Assembly: GCF_004118675.1 (NCBI RefSeq) | Contig: NZ_SDHZ01000002.1 | Span: 1,426,001-1,490,000 of the forward strand | Origin: Filimonas effusa | GTDB taxonomy: Bacteria; Bacteroidota; Bacteroidia; Chitinophagales; Chitinophagaceae | Direction of reading: 5' to 3' | Length of the DNA stretch: 64,000 nt | Part shown: piece by piece, positions 19,922-26,736 of the stretch | How positions within the stretch are numbered: the stretch's first letter is position 1 | Layout: each line of letters starts with the position of its first letter | Made by a program: the position numbers and the translations under genes | Notes under the pieces: model-generated | What the model was told of the DNA's origin: nothing | Seen by the model: only the letters and a program-made list of their open reading frames with translations | Database searches by the model: none

Positions 19922-19945
19922 TTTGTCTTCTTATAAGAAGACAAA
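19922..19945. promoter_or_regulatory. Perfect 24-bp palindrome, candidate XRE operator
   Basis: The left half is TTTGTCTTCTTA and the right half is its exact reverse complement. It sits in AT-rich DNA 33 bases upstream of the XRE gene start and about 120 bases before the folded segment on the other side. A dimeric HTH protein would fit two half-sites of this kind. Confidence 0.55.
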
Positions 19946-20068
19946 ACAAAAAAGTTTTTATCTTTATCTCCGAAAAAAGAGAGCTATGGCAGATTATGTA
20001 AATACTTCATAGACTTGGCTATCTTAATAATATTATTAAGCAATTTGCTTTATTCTCGTTCTGCGAAA

Positions 20069-20219
20069 CTACGACCTTCTATTGAACCGGGACATAAGGT
20101 AGATCGTTCACGTCATGGCGTGGGCGTTCTTATTCCGGTTCAGGGTGTCGTAGCCCGCGCAGACGGTAAGAACTAACCCACGTCTATTTCTTTTTAGCCG
20201 CGCCCGTATTAGTTCTTAC
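20069..20219. ncRNA. Candidate structured RNA with four nested helices and a second 11-bp hairpin
   Basis: Four helices nest inside one another: 20069-20075 with 20147-20153 (CTACGAC/GTCGTAG), 20084-20090 with 20135-20141 (GAACCGG/CCGGTTC), 20094-20098 with 20129-20133 (ATAAG/CTTAT), and 20106-20112 with 20119-20125 (GTTCACG/CGTGGGC, two G-U pairs) around a 6-base loop. A second hairpin pairs 20166-20176 (GTAAGAACTAA) perfectly with 20209-20219 across a 32-base loop. The segment is more GC-rich than the DNA on either side. A 53-codon frame starting at a TTG (20015-20176) overlaps but lacks an ATG. I do not recognise the family. The transcribed strand is unknown. A repeated DNA element is an alternative. 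Confidence 0.5.
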
Positions 20220-20287
20220 GCATTCATCCACTATTTGTTAACCGCCCGGCAACGACACCTCAATCCAGCCGGCATCAACTATATTGT

Positions 20288-21214
20288 ATGCGTAGCGCCT
20301 TTGAACACCTGGACTTTGAACACAAAAACAATCTTTCTTTACTGATTCAAAAAATCACAACAGCCGTTGCCATTGAAAAAATCGTCTGCTATGGCTTCAG
20401 CATTAAAAGTAACCACCGCCACAATTGCAGTGGACTAGGAAACACCAATACCGGCAACGCACCCGCCATCTTTTACTTACTGGTTATACCAGACAAGGAA
20501 GAACCGCGATGCTCCCACGATATCATACAAACTATCGACAACTTTAATACACCCCTGCTTTCGGTATCATGCATCATCCTTCGTGAGCCATTTGTATCCA
20601 CTGCTATCAGCGAAGGCCGCCTTTTCCTTACCACCCTGCGTAAAAAGGGATGCCTGCTTTATGGCTATGAATGGAAAACTACGCCGCTTTCTGCAAAAGA
20701 AGAGCCTTTACAGCACAGGCTGGCAGCGGCAGAACTAATCTGGAAACAGGTATTTACAAGAGCCCAGCAGTTTTTACAGGGAGCCGCCTTTTGCCTAAAA
20801 AGCCAGATGCCCGAAACCTGCTGCTTTTTACTTCACCAGGCTGTAGAACAAACTACAATGGCGCTCTCAGGCGCGCTTATCGGCTATCGGCCCGATTCTC
20901 ATAATTTGTTGAGGCTGCTGCCCCTGCTGGCGTACGCAGGGCTTGAACTCGATACTGTCTTCCCCCAAAACACACAACAGGAGAAAGATCTATTCAACAT
21001 ACTTAAGAAAAGCTATTCAGAAACGCGCTATAACAACGACTTTTCTATTCCGCAAAACACCGCCCAAATTTTGTACAACCGCACAGCCAACCTCATGACA
21101 CAGGCCGAAACTATCTTTCTTTTTGAAACCAATAAATGGCGCGGGCAACAGCCTATACACAACAAACCCGCTTTGAATGTTGCGTTTCTCAATACCCTTA
21201 ACAACGCCTCCTAA
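20288..21214 (+). CDS. Fused degenerate nucleotidyltransferase-HEPN domain protein
   Basis: 308 residues. Residues about 1-140 look like a worn MNT-type nucleotidyltransferase (IVCYGFSIKSN in place of the G-S motif, no D-x-D pair; then FYLLVIPDKEEP and LLSVSCIILREPFVSTAISEG), so catalysis there is doubtful. Residues about 145-290 form a HEPN helical domain (RAQQFLQGAAFCLKSQMPETCCFLLHQAVEQTTMAL, GYRPDSHNLLRLL, SYSETRYNNDFSIP). MNT and HEPN proteins often pair as toxin-antitoxin or RNA-targeting modules. Here they are in one chain, a form I associate with Bacteroidota. The upstream region holds the structured segment at 20069-20219. The start is the first ATG (GTATGCGTAGC). Confidence 0.75.
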   Translation: MRSAFEHLDFEHKNNLSLLIQKITTAVAIEKIVCYGFSIKSNHRHNCSGLGNTNTGNAPAIFYLLVIPDKEEPRCSHDIIQTIDNFNTPLLSVSCIILREPFVSTAISEGRLFLTTLRKKGCLLYGYEWKTTPLSAKEEPLQHRLAAAELIWKQVFTRAQQFLQGAAFCLKSQMPETCCFLLHQAVEQTTMALSGALIGYRPDSHNLLRLLPLLAYAGLELDTVFPQNTQQEKDLFNILKKSYSETRYNNDFSIPQNTAQILYNRTANLMTQAETIFLFETNKWRGQQPIHNKPALNVAFLNTLNNAS

Positions 21215-21299
21215 ACCCACCCGCTTACTTAACTCCATTATAACCGCAAATTGACCTGACATCCAATATTTATTTTTTTAACTAAAAAATTAATACGCA

Positions 21300-21551
21300 A
21301 TGGATGCCAGCAAAATACCAGACGATGTGCTTAACCCGCTGGTAAGCACCGTCAATTCTTTCTTCCAAAACGATTCGTATAAAACCTGGAAGAAATTACT
21401 TTGGGAGTTCTACTCTTCAACCGTATACAATGGAGAGCAGATAATGAACGGGGAAGAAAACAGCGCTATGTTGTTTAAATACGAGTGCCTGAAACGGTTC
21501 CTCCGCGATTTAAACCGGCTGCATAAAAAAATCAAAATGCACGAAAAATGA
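21300..21551 (+). CDS. Small hypothetical protein
   Basis: 83 residues, soluble and mostly helical, with a Lys-rich end (LKRFLRDLNRLHKKIKMHEK). It has no recognised domain. It follows the NTase-HEPN gene by 85 bases on the same strand and is closed by a GC-rich hairpin with a T run, so the two may be one unit. Aromatic and acidic patterning (FFQNDSYKTWKKLLWEFYSS) looks like a folded protein rather than a chance frame. Function unknown. Confidence 0.6.
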   Translation: MDASKIPDDVLNPLVSTVNSFFQNDSYKTWKKLLWEFYSSTVYNGEQIMNGEENSAMLFKYECLKRFLRDLNRLHKKIKMHEK

Positions 21552-21573
21552 CCCGCCTTTCCAGCTCCCGGGA

Positions 21574-21605
21574 GGGGAGGCCCCACCCGCCTCCTCCTCC
21601 TTTTT
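21574..21605 (+). terminator. Rho-independent terminator after the small gene
   Basis: GGGGAGGC (21574-21581) pairs with GCCTCCTC (21589-21596), with one G-U, across a 7-base loop. Four bases later there is a run of T at 21601-21605. Confidence 0.6.
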
Positions 21606-21709
21606 GCTAAAAAAAAGCACCTTTTTCGCAAAGCTGCCTCAAAGCATCCTTAAAGCATCCTAAAAGCTTCTTTAAAGCTTCCTAAGAAATGGACGTTTTT
21701 TTAGCAAAA
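21602..21709. repeat. 108-bp element: 14-bp inverted repeat enclosing five 11-bp tandem repeats
   Basis: TTTTGCTAAAAAAA (21602-21615) and its exact reverse complement (21696-21709) enclose five consecutive 11-bp units at 21630, 21641, 21652, 21663 and 21674: AAAGCTGCCTC, AAAGCATCCTT, AAAGCATCCTA, AAAGCTTCTTT, AAAGCTTCCTA. The AAAGC starts recur every 11 bp, close to the helical period, so the DNA may be curved. No gene lies inside. It could be a MITE-like repeat or a protein-binding array. Confidence 0.65.
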
Positions 21710-22155
21710 TGCAGCTATCACCAAAAAACCGCCTAAATATTTTAGCTAACCCCACCGTAATACAATTACCTGCCGGAAAAGCCCCTCAAACAGGCCCATA
21801 ATACATTGCGGCCTTCGCAGGCTGGCGCAGCAGGTTTCATAATACACAGGCGCATAAAATTCAAGGCATCGTATGAAGGCCTTGGTAATGAAAAATACCT
21901 CCAAAGTACCACCACCATCAATATCACAGGCGCCATTTCCCCTACAGCCCGGGCCTTCCGTTAAATCATCTTTGATAGTAAACAGCGAACAGGTTGCCAG
22001 CGAATCCCAGGTAGCATGGTGCTGCACGATAGAAGCCAGCGCCCGGATGAAAATAGGCGCCGCTATTACAAGCCAGAATCAAACAAGGCCATATCATACG
22101 ATACGGCCTTGTTTAAAGCGCTTGCTTAATATTATTTTAAAGGAGCCTTCTATTG
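21710..22155. other. Non-coding or decayed region with a 10-bp hairpin
   Basis: Open frames exist on both strands (plus 21873-22178, minus 21746-22027) but neither has recognisable domains and they overlap. A hairpin AAACAAGGCC (22081-22090) with GGCCTTGTTT (22105-22114) falls inside the plus frame and may be the terminator of the minus-strand lipoprotein gene or of an old plus-strand gene. The stretch may be a decayed gene. I see no firm feature. Confidence 0.35.
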
Positions 22156-22677
22156 CTAACGTAAACGCGGCATCATGAATTCACCTTCGGTTATTTCTAT
22201 TACCTCTTTGTTTTTAGCATCTATGAGCAGGTTGCCCGTAAAACTGCCGGTGACGTATTGATCGGTAACAGATTTGATAGTAAGTACATACTTAGGCTTA
22301 GGCTGGCCATCGATAGTTGCAGTGCTGGTGAACTCCTTTACAAAGGTGTTGCCCGCCCCCACAACGCCGTAACTCACCGGCAGCATATAATCATCGCTGC
22401 TATAAGTTCCGGGAGCCAGGGTACTTCCATTCACCTCTACACCAATGAAGAAAATCACGTTGGATGAATCGTTGTTTCCTGTAAGAGAAAAATTGGTCTT
22501 TTGCGTAACAGGGGCCTGCGGTACAACTTCAGTTGCCCCTTTTGTCCATCTTACCGTTGAACCATTTATTTTGAGTTGCAGGTAATCAGGTAAGGTCTCA
22601 TCGTCTTGTGAACAGGACGAAAGGCACAACGCGCCAGTCAGCAATACGAGTAGAAAAAAAGGCATTTTTAGTTTCAT
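22156..22677 (-). CDS. Hypothetical lipoprotein
   Basis: The start giving MKLKMPFFLLVLLTGALCLSSC provides a lipoprotein signal with lipobox LSSC. The annotated longer frame adds seven residues. The mature part of about 150 residues is beta-rich and Ser/Thr/Asn-rich (DYLQLKINGSTVRWTKG, STLAPGTYSSDDYMLPVSYG, KYVLTIKSVTDQYVTGSFTGNLL). This pattern is frequent in Bacteroidota surface or periplasmic lipoproteins of unknown role, where the fold often resembles an Ig-like or calycin-like sandwich. No operon partner is visible. Confidence 0.7.
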   Translation of the reverse strand: MKLKMPFFLLVLLTGALCLSSCSQDDETLPDYLQLKINGSTVRWTKGATEVVPQAPVTQKTNFSLTGNNDSSNVIFFIGVEVNGSTLAPGTYSSDDYMLPVSYGVVGAGNTFVKEFTSTATIDGQPKPKYVLTIKSVTDQYVTGSFTGNLLIDAKNKEVIEITEGEFMMPRLR

Positions 22678-22921
22678 AGCATTTTTGGCTTTTCGCAAGT
22701 AATAATTTTAATGACAGATAACCGGCTAGCTGCAGTTTGTTCTTTTACAAATAGCCCGGTCCCTCGCTTTTACATCGCAAAATTAGAGTTTTTCCTGGCC
22801 CCGGCACTGTCGAAAATCAGCGCCTAAAATTTGGAAAATCCGCAAAAACGAGTTTCTTACCCGTATGGCGGCTGTCACCCGCCATTGAAACAACCGTGCG
22901 CAGAAGGTGCTTTTCCCGGCA

Positions 22922-22967
22922 TCATGAGCCAGATCATAACCTTAAGCGCTGCTAAAGTTTAGCTTTG
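22922..22967 (+). promoter_or_regulatory. Crp/Fnr-type activator site plus -7 box for the heme-copper-oxidase-like gene
   Basis: TCATGA-N6-TCATAA at 22922-22939 has the TGA-N6-TCA geometry of Crp/Fnr-family sites. Its centre (22930.5) is 33 bp upstream of the centre of TAGCTTTG (22960-22967), a perfect TAnnTTTG -7 box. No TTG -33 element is seen, as expected for an activated promoter. Transcription would begin almost at the ATG at 22974. The same arrangement occurs at 31689-31734. Confidence 0.65.
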
Positions 22968-22973
22968 ATAACT

Positions 22974-24212
22974 ATGGATAAGCTTCAAAATCAGAGAGCT
23001 GTTAAATGGGCACTTTTCAGTCTTGCCATTGTAGCATTGTACGGCACAGTTATGCGGTATAAGATAGCATTCAACTTTCCTTATTTTGAACAGAAACATC
23101 TGTTGCACGCGCATTCACATTTTGCGTTCTCGGGTTGGGTTAGCCATTTTATCTATGCCGGACTGGCTTCTGTGATCACACCGTTTTTATCCGGTAACAG
23201 GAAAAAGAAATACTGGTTTCTATTACTTGCTAACTTGTTTTGCGCAGCCGGTATGCTTATAGCCTTTACCGTACAAGGATATAAAGCAGTTTCCATCGGC
23301 TTTTCTACACTGAGTATTGTACAAAGCATCTGGTTTACCTGTGTGTTCATGAAAGACAGCAGGCTGCTGCCGGCTGGCCATCCCTCTCTAAGCTGGGCTA
23401 AGACAGGCTTGTTATTGAATGTGGTGTCTGCTGCCGGCCCCCTCTATCTCGGGTACATGATGGCAACGCACCATATTAACCAGCAGATCTATCTTGCCGC
23501 TGTTTACTACTACCTGCACTTCCAGTATAACGGGTGGTTCTTCTTTGGTTGCATGGCTATTATTGTATCACACCTCCCTGCCGGCATGCCTTCGCTTAAA
23601 AGATCTTTCCAGCTGTTTGCGGTGGCAGCTATCCCCACTTACCTGCTATCCATCCTTTGGGCGAAACTGCCCACGTGGTTGTACCTGTTTGGCCTGCTTG
23701 CAGGCTTATTACAGCTGGGCGCATGGCTGGTAATGCTTGTTAAGCTGGCGCCTGTATTAAAAATGAAAACGCGGGAACACTGGAAAAGCCGCAGTATTTA
23801 TATGATACTGTTCTACGCATCGGCCTTCGCCTTAACCCTTAAGTTTATATTACAGGCAGTTTCAGCAATCCCTTCCTTAAGCCAGATGGTGTTCGGATTC
23901 AGGCCGGTGGTCATCGCTTACCTGCACCTTGTATTGTTAGGCGTTTACAGCCTGTTTTTTATCGGCTATTGGGTAAGATACAATTATATTTTACTTACCG
24001 GTTTTACGCGCGTAGCAATACTTGCCTTCCTGGCGGGTGTGGCGTTCAACGAATTGCTCCTGGCATTACAGGGCATTGGCGGCTTCGGCGCCTTCGCCGT
24101 TCCGCATATACAGGATTATCTCTTTTATACTGCCGTGTTATTGTTGGTGAGCAGCCTTTCTCTGGCGCTGGGCAATGCCATCACAACACGCCATTTACAC
24201 AAAACAGCTTAA
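22974..24212 (+). CDS. Heme-copper oxidase subunit I-like multi-pass membrane protein
   Basis: About 412 residues with roughly 12 membrane helices. The start used is the ATG giving MDKLQNQRAVKW; a TTG nine bases earlier also opens the frame. Conserved-looking histidines stand in helices in the style of heme-copper/NO-reductase subunit I: HLLHAHSHFAFSGWVSHF, YYYLHFQYNGWFFFG and IAYLHLVLLG. It is shorter and more divergent than true cytochrome oxidase or NorB, and I cannot confirm a full set of ligands. The shared Crp/Fnr-type site with the nosZ promoter and the nearby nos genes suggest a part in nitrogen-oxide or low-oxygen metabolism. NnrS-like function is an alternative. Confidence 0.6.
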   Translation: MDKLQNQRAVKWALFSLAIVALYGTVMRYKIAFNFPYFEQKHLLHAHSHFAFSGWVSHFIYAGLASVITPFLSGNRKKKYWFLLLANLFCAAGMLIAFTVQGYKAVSIGFSTLSIVQSIWFTCVFMKDSRLLPAGHPSLSWAKTGLLLNVVSAAGPLYLGYMMATHHINQQIYLAAVYYYLHFQYNGWFFFGCMAIIVSHLPAGMPSLKRSFQLFAVAAIPTYLLSILWAKLPTWLYLFGLLAGLLQLGAWLVMLVKLAPVLKMKTREHWKSRSIYMILFYASAFALTLKFILQAVSAIPSLSQMVFGFRPVVIAYLHLVLLGVYSLFFIGYWVRYNYILLTGFTRVAILAFLAGVAFNELLLALQGIGGFGAFAVPHIQDYLFYTAVLLLVSSLSLALGNAITTRHLHKTA

Positions 24213-24261
24213 GCTACAATAATTGCTTCTTCATAAAACGCATCACCAGCGTTTGTTTCAG

Positions 24262-24717
24262 CTAAATGCCCCCATACCTTACAAACGATCCCAGGATGAG
24301 CATCGCTACACCAATGGTTGTAACGCCAATGATATGGAATGCCATTTCATAAAGCTTTTTAGGCCTGGTAGCTAAATGAGGGATCACCCTCGTTTGCGCG
24401 CTGATGGCAAAGAGCACGGTGGCAAGTAAAAGTATTATTTTAACCGACACCACTCTTTCCAGCGGATTTGAAAATGAAAACCATCGACCGGGGCCTATAC
24501 CAAATTGCAGCGCCATCCACATGCCGGTTACAACCAGCACCACCAACGACGACATACCTATGGGTTCATATCTCTTCTCGAATTGCGTAATAAGGGTATA
24601 GTCTTTTTTCTTCAGCGCCCCGGGCAAGATACCAACTGCCAGGCAAAGATGCCCCCCTACCCATATGGCGGCGCTGATGAGATGCAGTATCAATAACAGG
24701 TGGTGATGCATATACAA
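24262..24717 (-). CDS. CopD-like four-helix membrane protein
   Basis: 151 residues with about four membrane helices. HHHLLLILHLISAAIWVGGHL is the His-bearing first helix typical of CopD/DUF2214-like proteins, and later helices are SSLVVLVVTGMWMAL, VVSVKIILLLATVLFAI and FHIIGVTTIGVAMLIL. Such proteins may bind heme or copper in the cytoplasmic membrane. The globin gene ends 6 bases upstream on the same strand, so the pair is an operon lying between the heme-copper-oxidase-like gene and the nos cluster, which points to copper or nitrogen-oxide handling. Confidence 0.65.
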   Translation of the reverse strand: MYMHHHLLLILHLISAAIWVGGHLCLAVGILPGALKKKDYTLITQFEKRYEPIGMSSLVVLVVTGMWMALQFGIGPGRWFSFSNPLERVVSVKIILLLATVLFAISAQTRVIPHLATRPKKLYEMAFHIIGVTTIGVAMLILGSFVRYGGI

Positions 24718-24723
24718 AGTTTT

Positions 24724-25122
24724 TTAACGGTTGATGCTGTCTGTTTTTTGTTGTAACACCCAGGCTATTCCTTTTGCGCGCACTTTGGCTCTTTCGGCAG
24801 TTTCGCCCTCGAACAGTTCGTCGATGGTTTGTATAAAAAGCAGCAGCCAACGCTCGAAATGTACGCCGTTAATGGGATGCAGGCCGTTGACCTTAAAATG
24901 TACATCCATCGGGTTGCCTTTGTAGCTACCGGTGTGCAGGAGCACATTTTCCCAGAAATCGTACATCTTAGGCAAATGCATACTCCAGTCAACAGCTACC
25001 ACGTTGGAAAAGAAAAAGCCGATAGTATCATCAGAACGAACCTTTTCATAAAACGTATTGACCAGCTTTTCAATATCGGACCGGCTTTCAATATCGTTCC
25101 TGTTTTGAGTATTGGTTTCCAT
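24724..25122 (-). CDS. Group III truncated haemoglobin
   Basis: 132 residues. IEKLVNTFYEKVRSDDTIGFFF, then HLPKMYDFWENVLLHTGSYKGNPMDVH, HFKVNGLHPINGVHFERWLLLF and a C-terminal helix match the group III (P-type) truncated globins. The F-helix His in NGLHPINGVHFERW is the likely proximal heme ligand. These small heme proteins bind oxygen or NO and are often linked to nitrosative stress or microaerobic life. It is the first gene of a two-gene operon with the CopD-like protein and sits next to the nos cluster, which supports a link to nitrogen oxides. Confidence 0.88.
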   Translation of the reverse strand: METNTQNRNDIESRSDIEKLVNTFYEKVRSDDTIGFFFSNVVAVDWSMHLPKMYDFWENVLLHTGSYKGNPMDVHFKVNGLHPINGVHFERWLLLFIQTIDELFEGETAERAKVRAKGIAWVLQQKTDSINR

Positions 25123-25224
25123 TCGAGTTAAAATTAAGTACAGCTTTCAATTGCGCAGCGGTTTTCTTTTGAGCCACACTTACAAATCAGCTATCAGCGT
25201 TACAAAAAATACAGCCATCGCATA

Positions 25225-25256
25225 GAAAGAAGCCAGCCTTAACGCCAGCCTCTTTC
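25225..25256 (-). terminator. Stem-loop ending the nosLDFY transcript
   Basis: Read on the minus strand, GAAAGAGGCTGGC and GCTGGCTTCTTTC form a 13-bp stem with three G-U pairs and a 6-base loop, starting 5 bases after the nosY stop. There is no strong U run. In plus-strand DNA the wobble pairs become mismatches, so it is directional. Confidence 0.5.
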
Positions 25257-25261
25257 ACGTA

Positions 25262-26029
25262 TCAAAGATCTCTCTTTTTAAAACGGGTCAATGAGATTAA
25301 AAACGGGACAATGATCCATATGAAAAGCAAGCCGAAAGAGAGAACAAGTCCCCATTGTGTACCAAAGTAATTTCTGAAGATGGCGCCGGTGTAACCCATC
25401 ATAGCAGACTCATCAAGATGCAGGAGAATGAGAATGCGGCAAAGATCTATTGGGCTCAGTGCACTAAGCAACACTACCGCTTTCTCGATAGGATAATCTG
25501 AGAACTGGAAGAACAGGAACAACACCAGCCCATCAAACAACAGCGCGAAATAAAGCCAGAGTAATATCGAGATGCCAATGCCTTTTGCTTTATCACGGGT
25601 GAGGATGCTGCTTAAAAAAGCGAGGGCAACGAAAATGACAGTGAGAAACGAACCTGTCGCCAATAACATCAGCGCAGTCGCTGTATCGGCGAAGAGTAGA
25701 ACGGGAATACCTACGCCAATCAGGTAAGCCAGCACAAGACTTGATGATAGCCCCGTAAACAACGCCTTCCATATCATCCCCCTTTTCACGGGATGACTTA
25801 CCAGCAATTCTATAAATTCATTGCTGTTATAAACATAGATGGTCGCGAACAACACCGACACCAGCGGAACCGTGAGCAGTACAATATTCAGCACCGTAAG
25901 TACTCCTTTTGAAGCACTGTCTTCCAGGGCAAAGGTGCACCAGGAAAATAAAGCCAGGATAACAGCATAGGCTATTACTATTTTATTCCTAAGAATATCG
26001 AGGGCTACATATTTCAGGATACGTTTCAT
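25262..26029 (-). CDS. nosY: NosY-type ABC transporter permease
   Basis: 255 residues with about six membrane helices and few loops, as in NosY (LKYVALDILRNKIVIAYAVILALFSW at the start, LLFIWIIVPFLISLTRFKKRDL at the end). NosY is the permease of the NosFY ABC complex that, with periplasmic NosD, supports copper-site assembly of nitrous oxide reductase. The start overlaps the end of nosF by four bases, and the order nosL-nosD-nosF-nosY is the standard one. The last gene of the operon. Confidence 0.9.
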   Translation of the reverse strand: MKRILKYVALDILRNKIVIAYAVILALFSWCTFALEDSASKGVLTVLNIVLLTVPLVSVLFATIYVYNSNEFIELLVSHPVKRGMIWKALFTGLSSSLVLAYLIGVGIPVLLFADTATALMLLATGSFLTVIFVALAFLSSILTRDKAKGIGISILLWLYFALLFDGLVLFLFFQFSDYPIEKAVVLLSALSPIDLCRILILLHLDESAMMGYTGAIFRNYFGTQWGLVLSFGLLFIWIIVPFLISLTRFKKRDL

Positions 26030-26736
26030 TGGGCGTCGGATTTTAAGAGATGGATGATAGAACGGGCGACAGTATCCTGTTTTGTTTCCGCCTTCAGCGC
26101 ATCTACATCTTTATGTAGTAGCAGTTTACCCTCCTGCATAAAAACTACATCGCTGACCATGTCTTCCATTTCGCTCAGGATATGGGAAGTGATGAGCACC
26201 AGCGCTCCCCCGTTCTTTGCATCGATGATCTTGTTTTTAAGAATATCAGCAGCAACAGGATCGAGACCTGCAGTGGGTTCATCCAATATGAGTACCTGCG
26301 GACGAAATAAAAAGGCCAGTGTTGCACTTACCTTCTGGGTTGTTCCGCCGCTTAACGCACTCATTTTTTTACCGGAGAGCTTTTCTATTTCAAATAACTC
26401 GTAAAGTTCATTATCCAACGTCGCCTGTTCGCCACGGATATGTTTTATCATATCAATCACCTGGCCAATGCTCATGTTTTCCGGATAACGGCCTATCTGG
26501 GGCATATAGCCAATATGACGGCGATACTCGTTGTTATCGCGGATATTGATGTTATTAAAGGTGATAGTTCCCCGGTCGGGCAACACCATTCCCAGGATCG
26601 ATTTTATAAGCGTGGTCTTACCACATCCGTTGGGGCCTATGAGCGCCACACACTCTCCCCTTTTCAATTCCAGATCCAGGTTATCTAAAGCCAGTAGCTT
26701 ACCAAACCGTTTCAACACATTCTTTACTTCAATCAT
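26026..26736 (-). CDS. nosF: NosF-type ABC transporter ATPase
   Basis: 236 residues, an ABC ATPase with Walker A GPNGCGKTT (about 35-43), Q-loop at GYMPQIGRYPENMS, signature SALSGGTTQKV (about 128-138), Walker B VLILDEPTAGLDP (about 150-162) and the H-loop (TSHILSEMEDM). It powers the NosDFY machinery that matures the copper centres of NosZ. It is coupled to its neighbours by four-base overlaps on both sides (nosD upstream, nosY downstream). Confidence 0.92.
   Translation of the reverse strand: MIEVKNVLKRFGKLLALDNLDLELKRGECVALIGPNGCGKTTLIKSILGMVLPDRGTITFNNINIRDNNEYRRHIGYMPQIGRYPENMSIGQVIDMIKHIRGEQATLDNELYELFEIEKLSGKKMSALSGGTTQKVSATLAFLFRPQVLILDEPTAGLDPVAADILKNKIIDAKNGGALVLITSHILSEMEDMVSDVVFMQEGKLLLHKDVDALKAETKQDTVARSIIHLLKSDAQ

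Noticed and set aside
20015-20176. 53-codon frame starting at TTG over the folded segment
   Set aside because: It has no ATG or clear ribosome site and overlaps four nested helices; I favour a structured RNA or repeat, though the frame is kept as the main alternative.
21873-22178. 101-codon plus-strand frame
   Set aside because: It contains the 22081-22114 hairpin, overlaps the lipoprotein gene end and lacks any domain.
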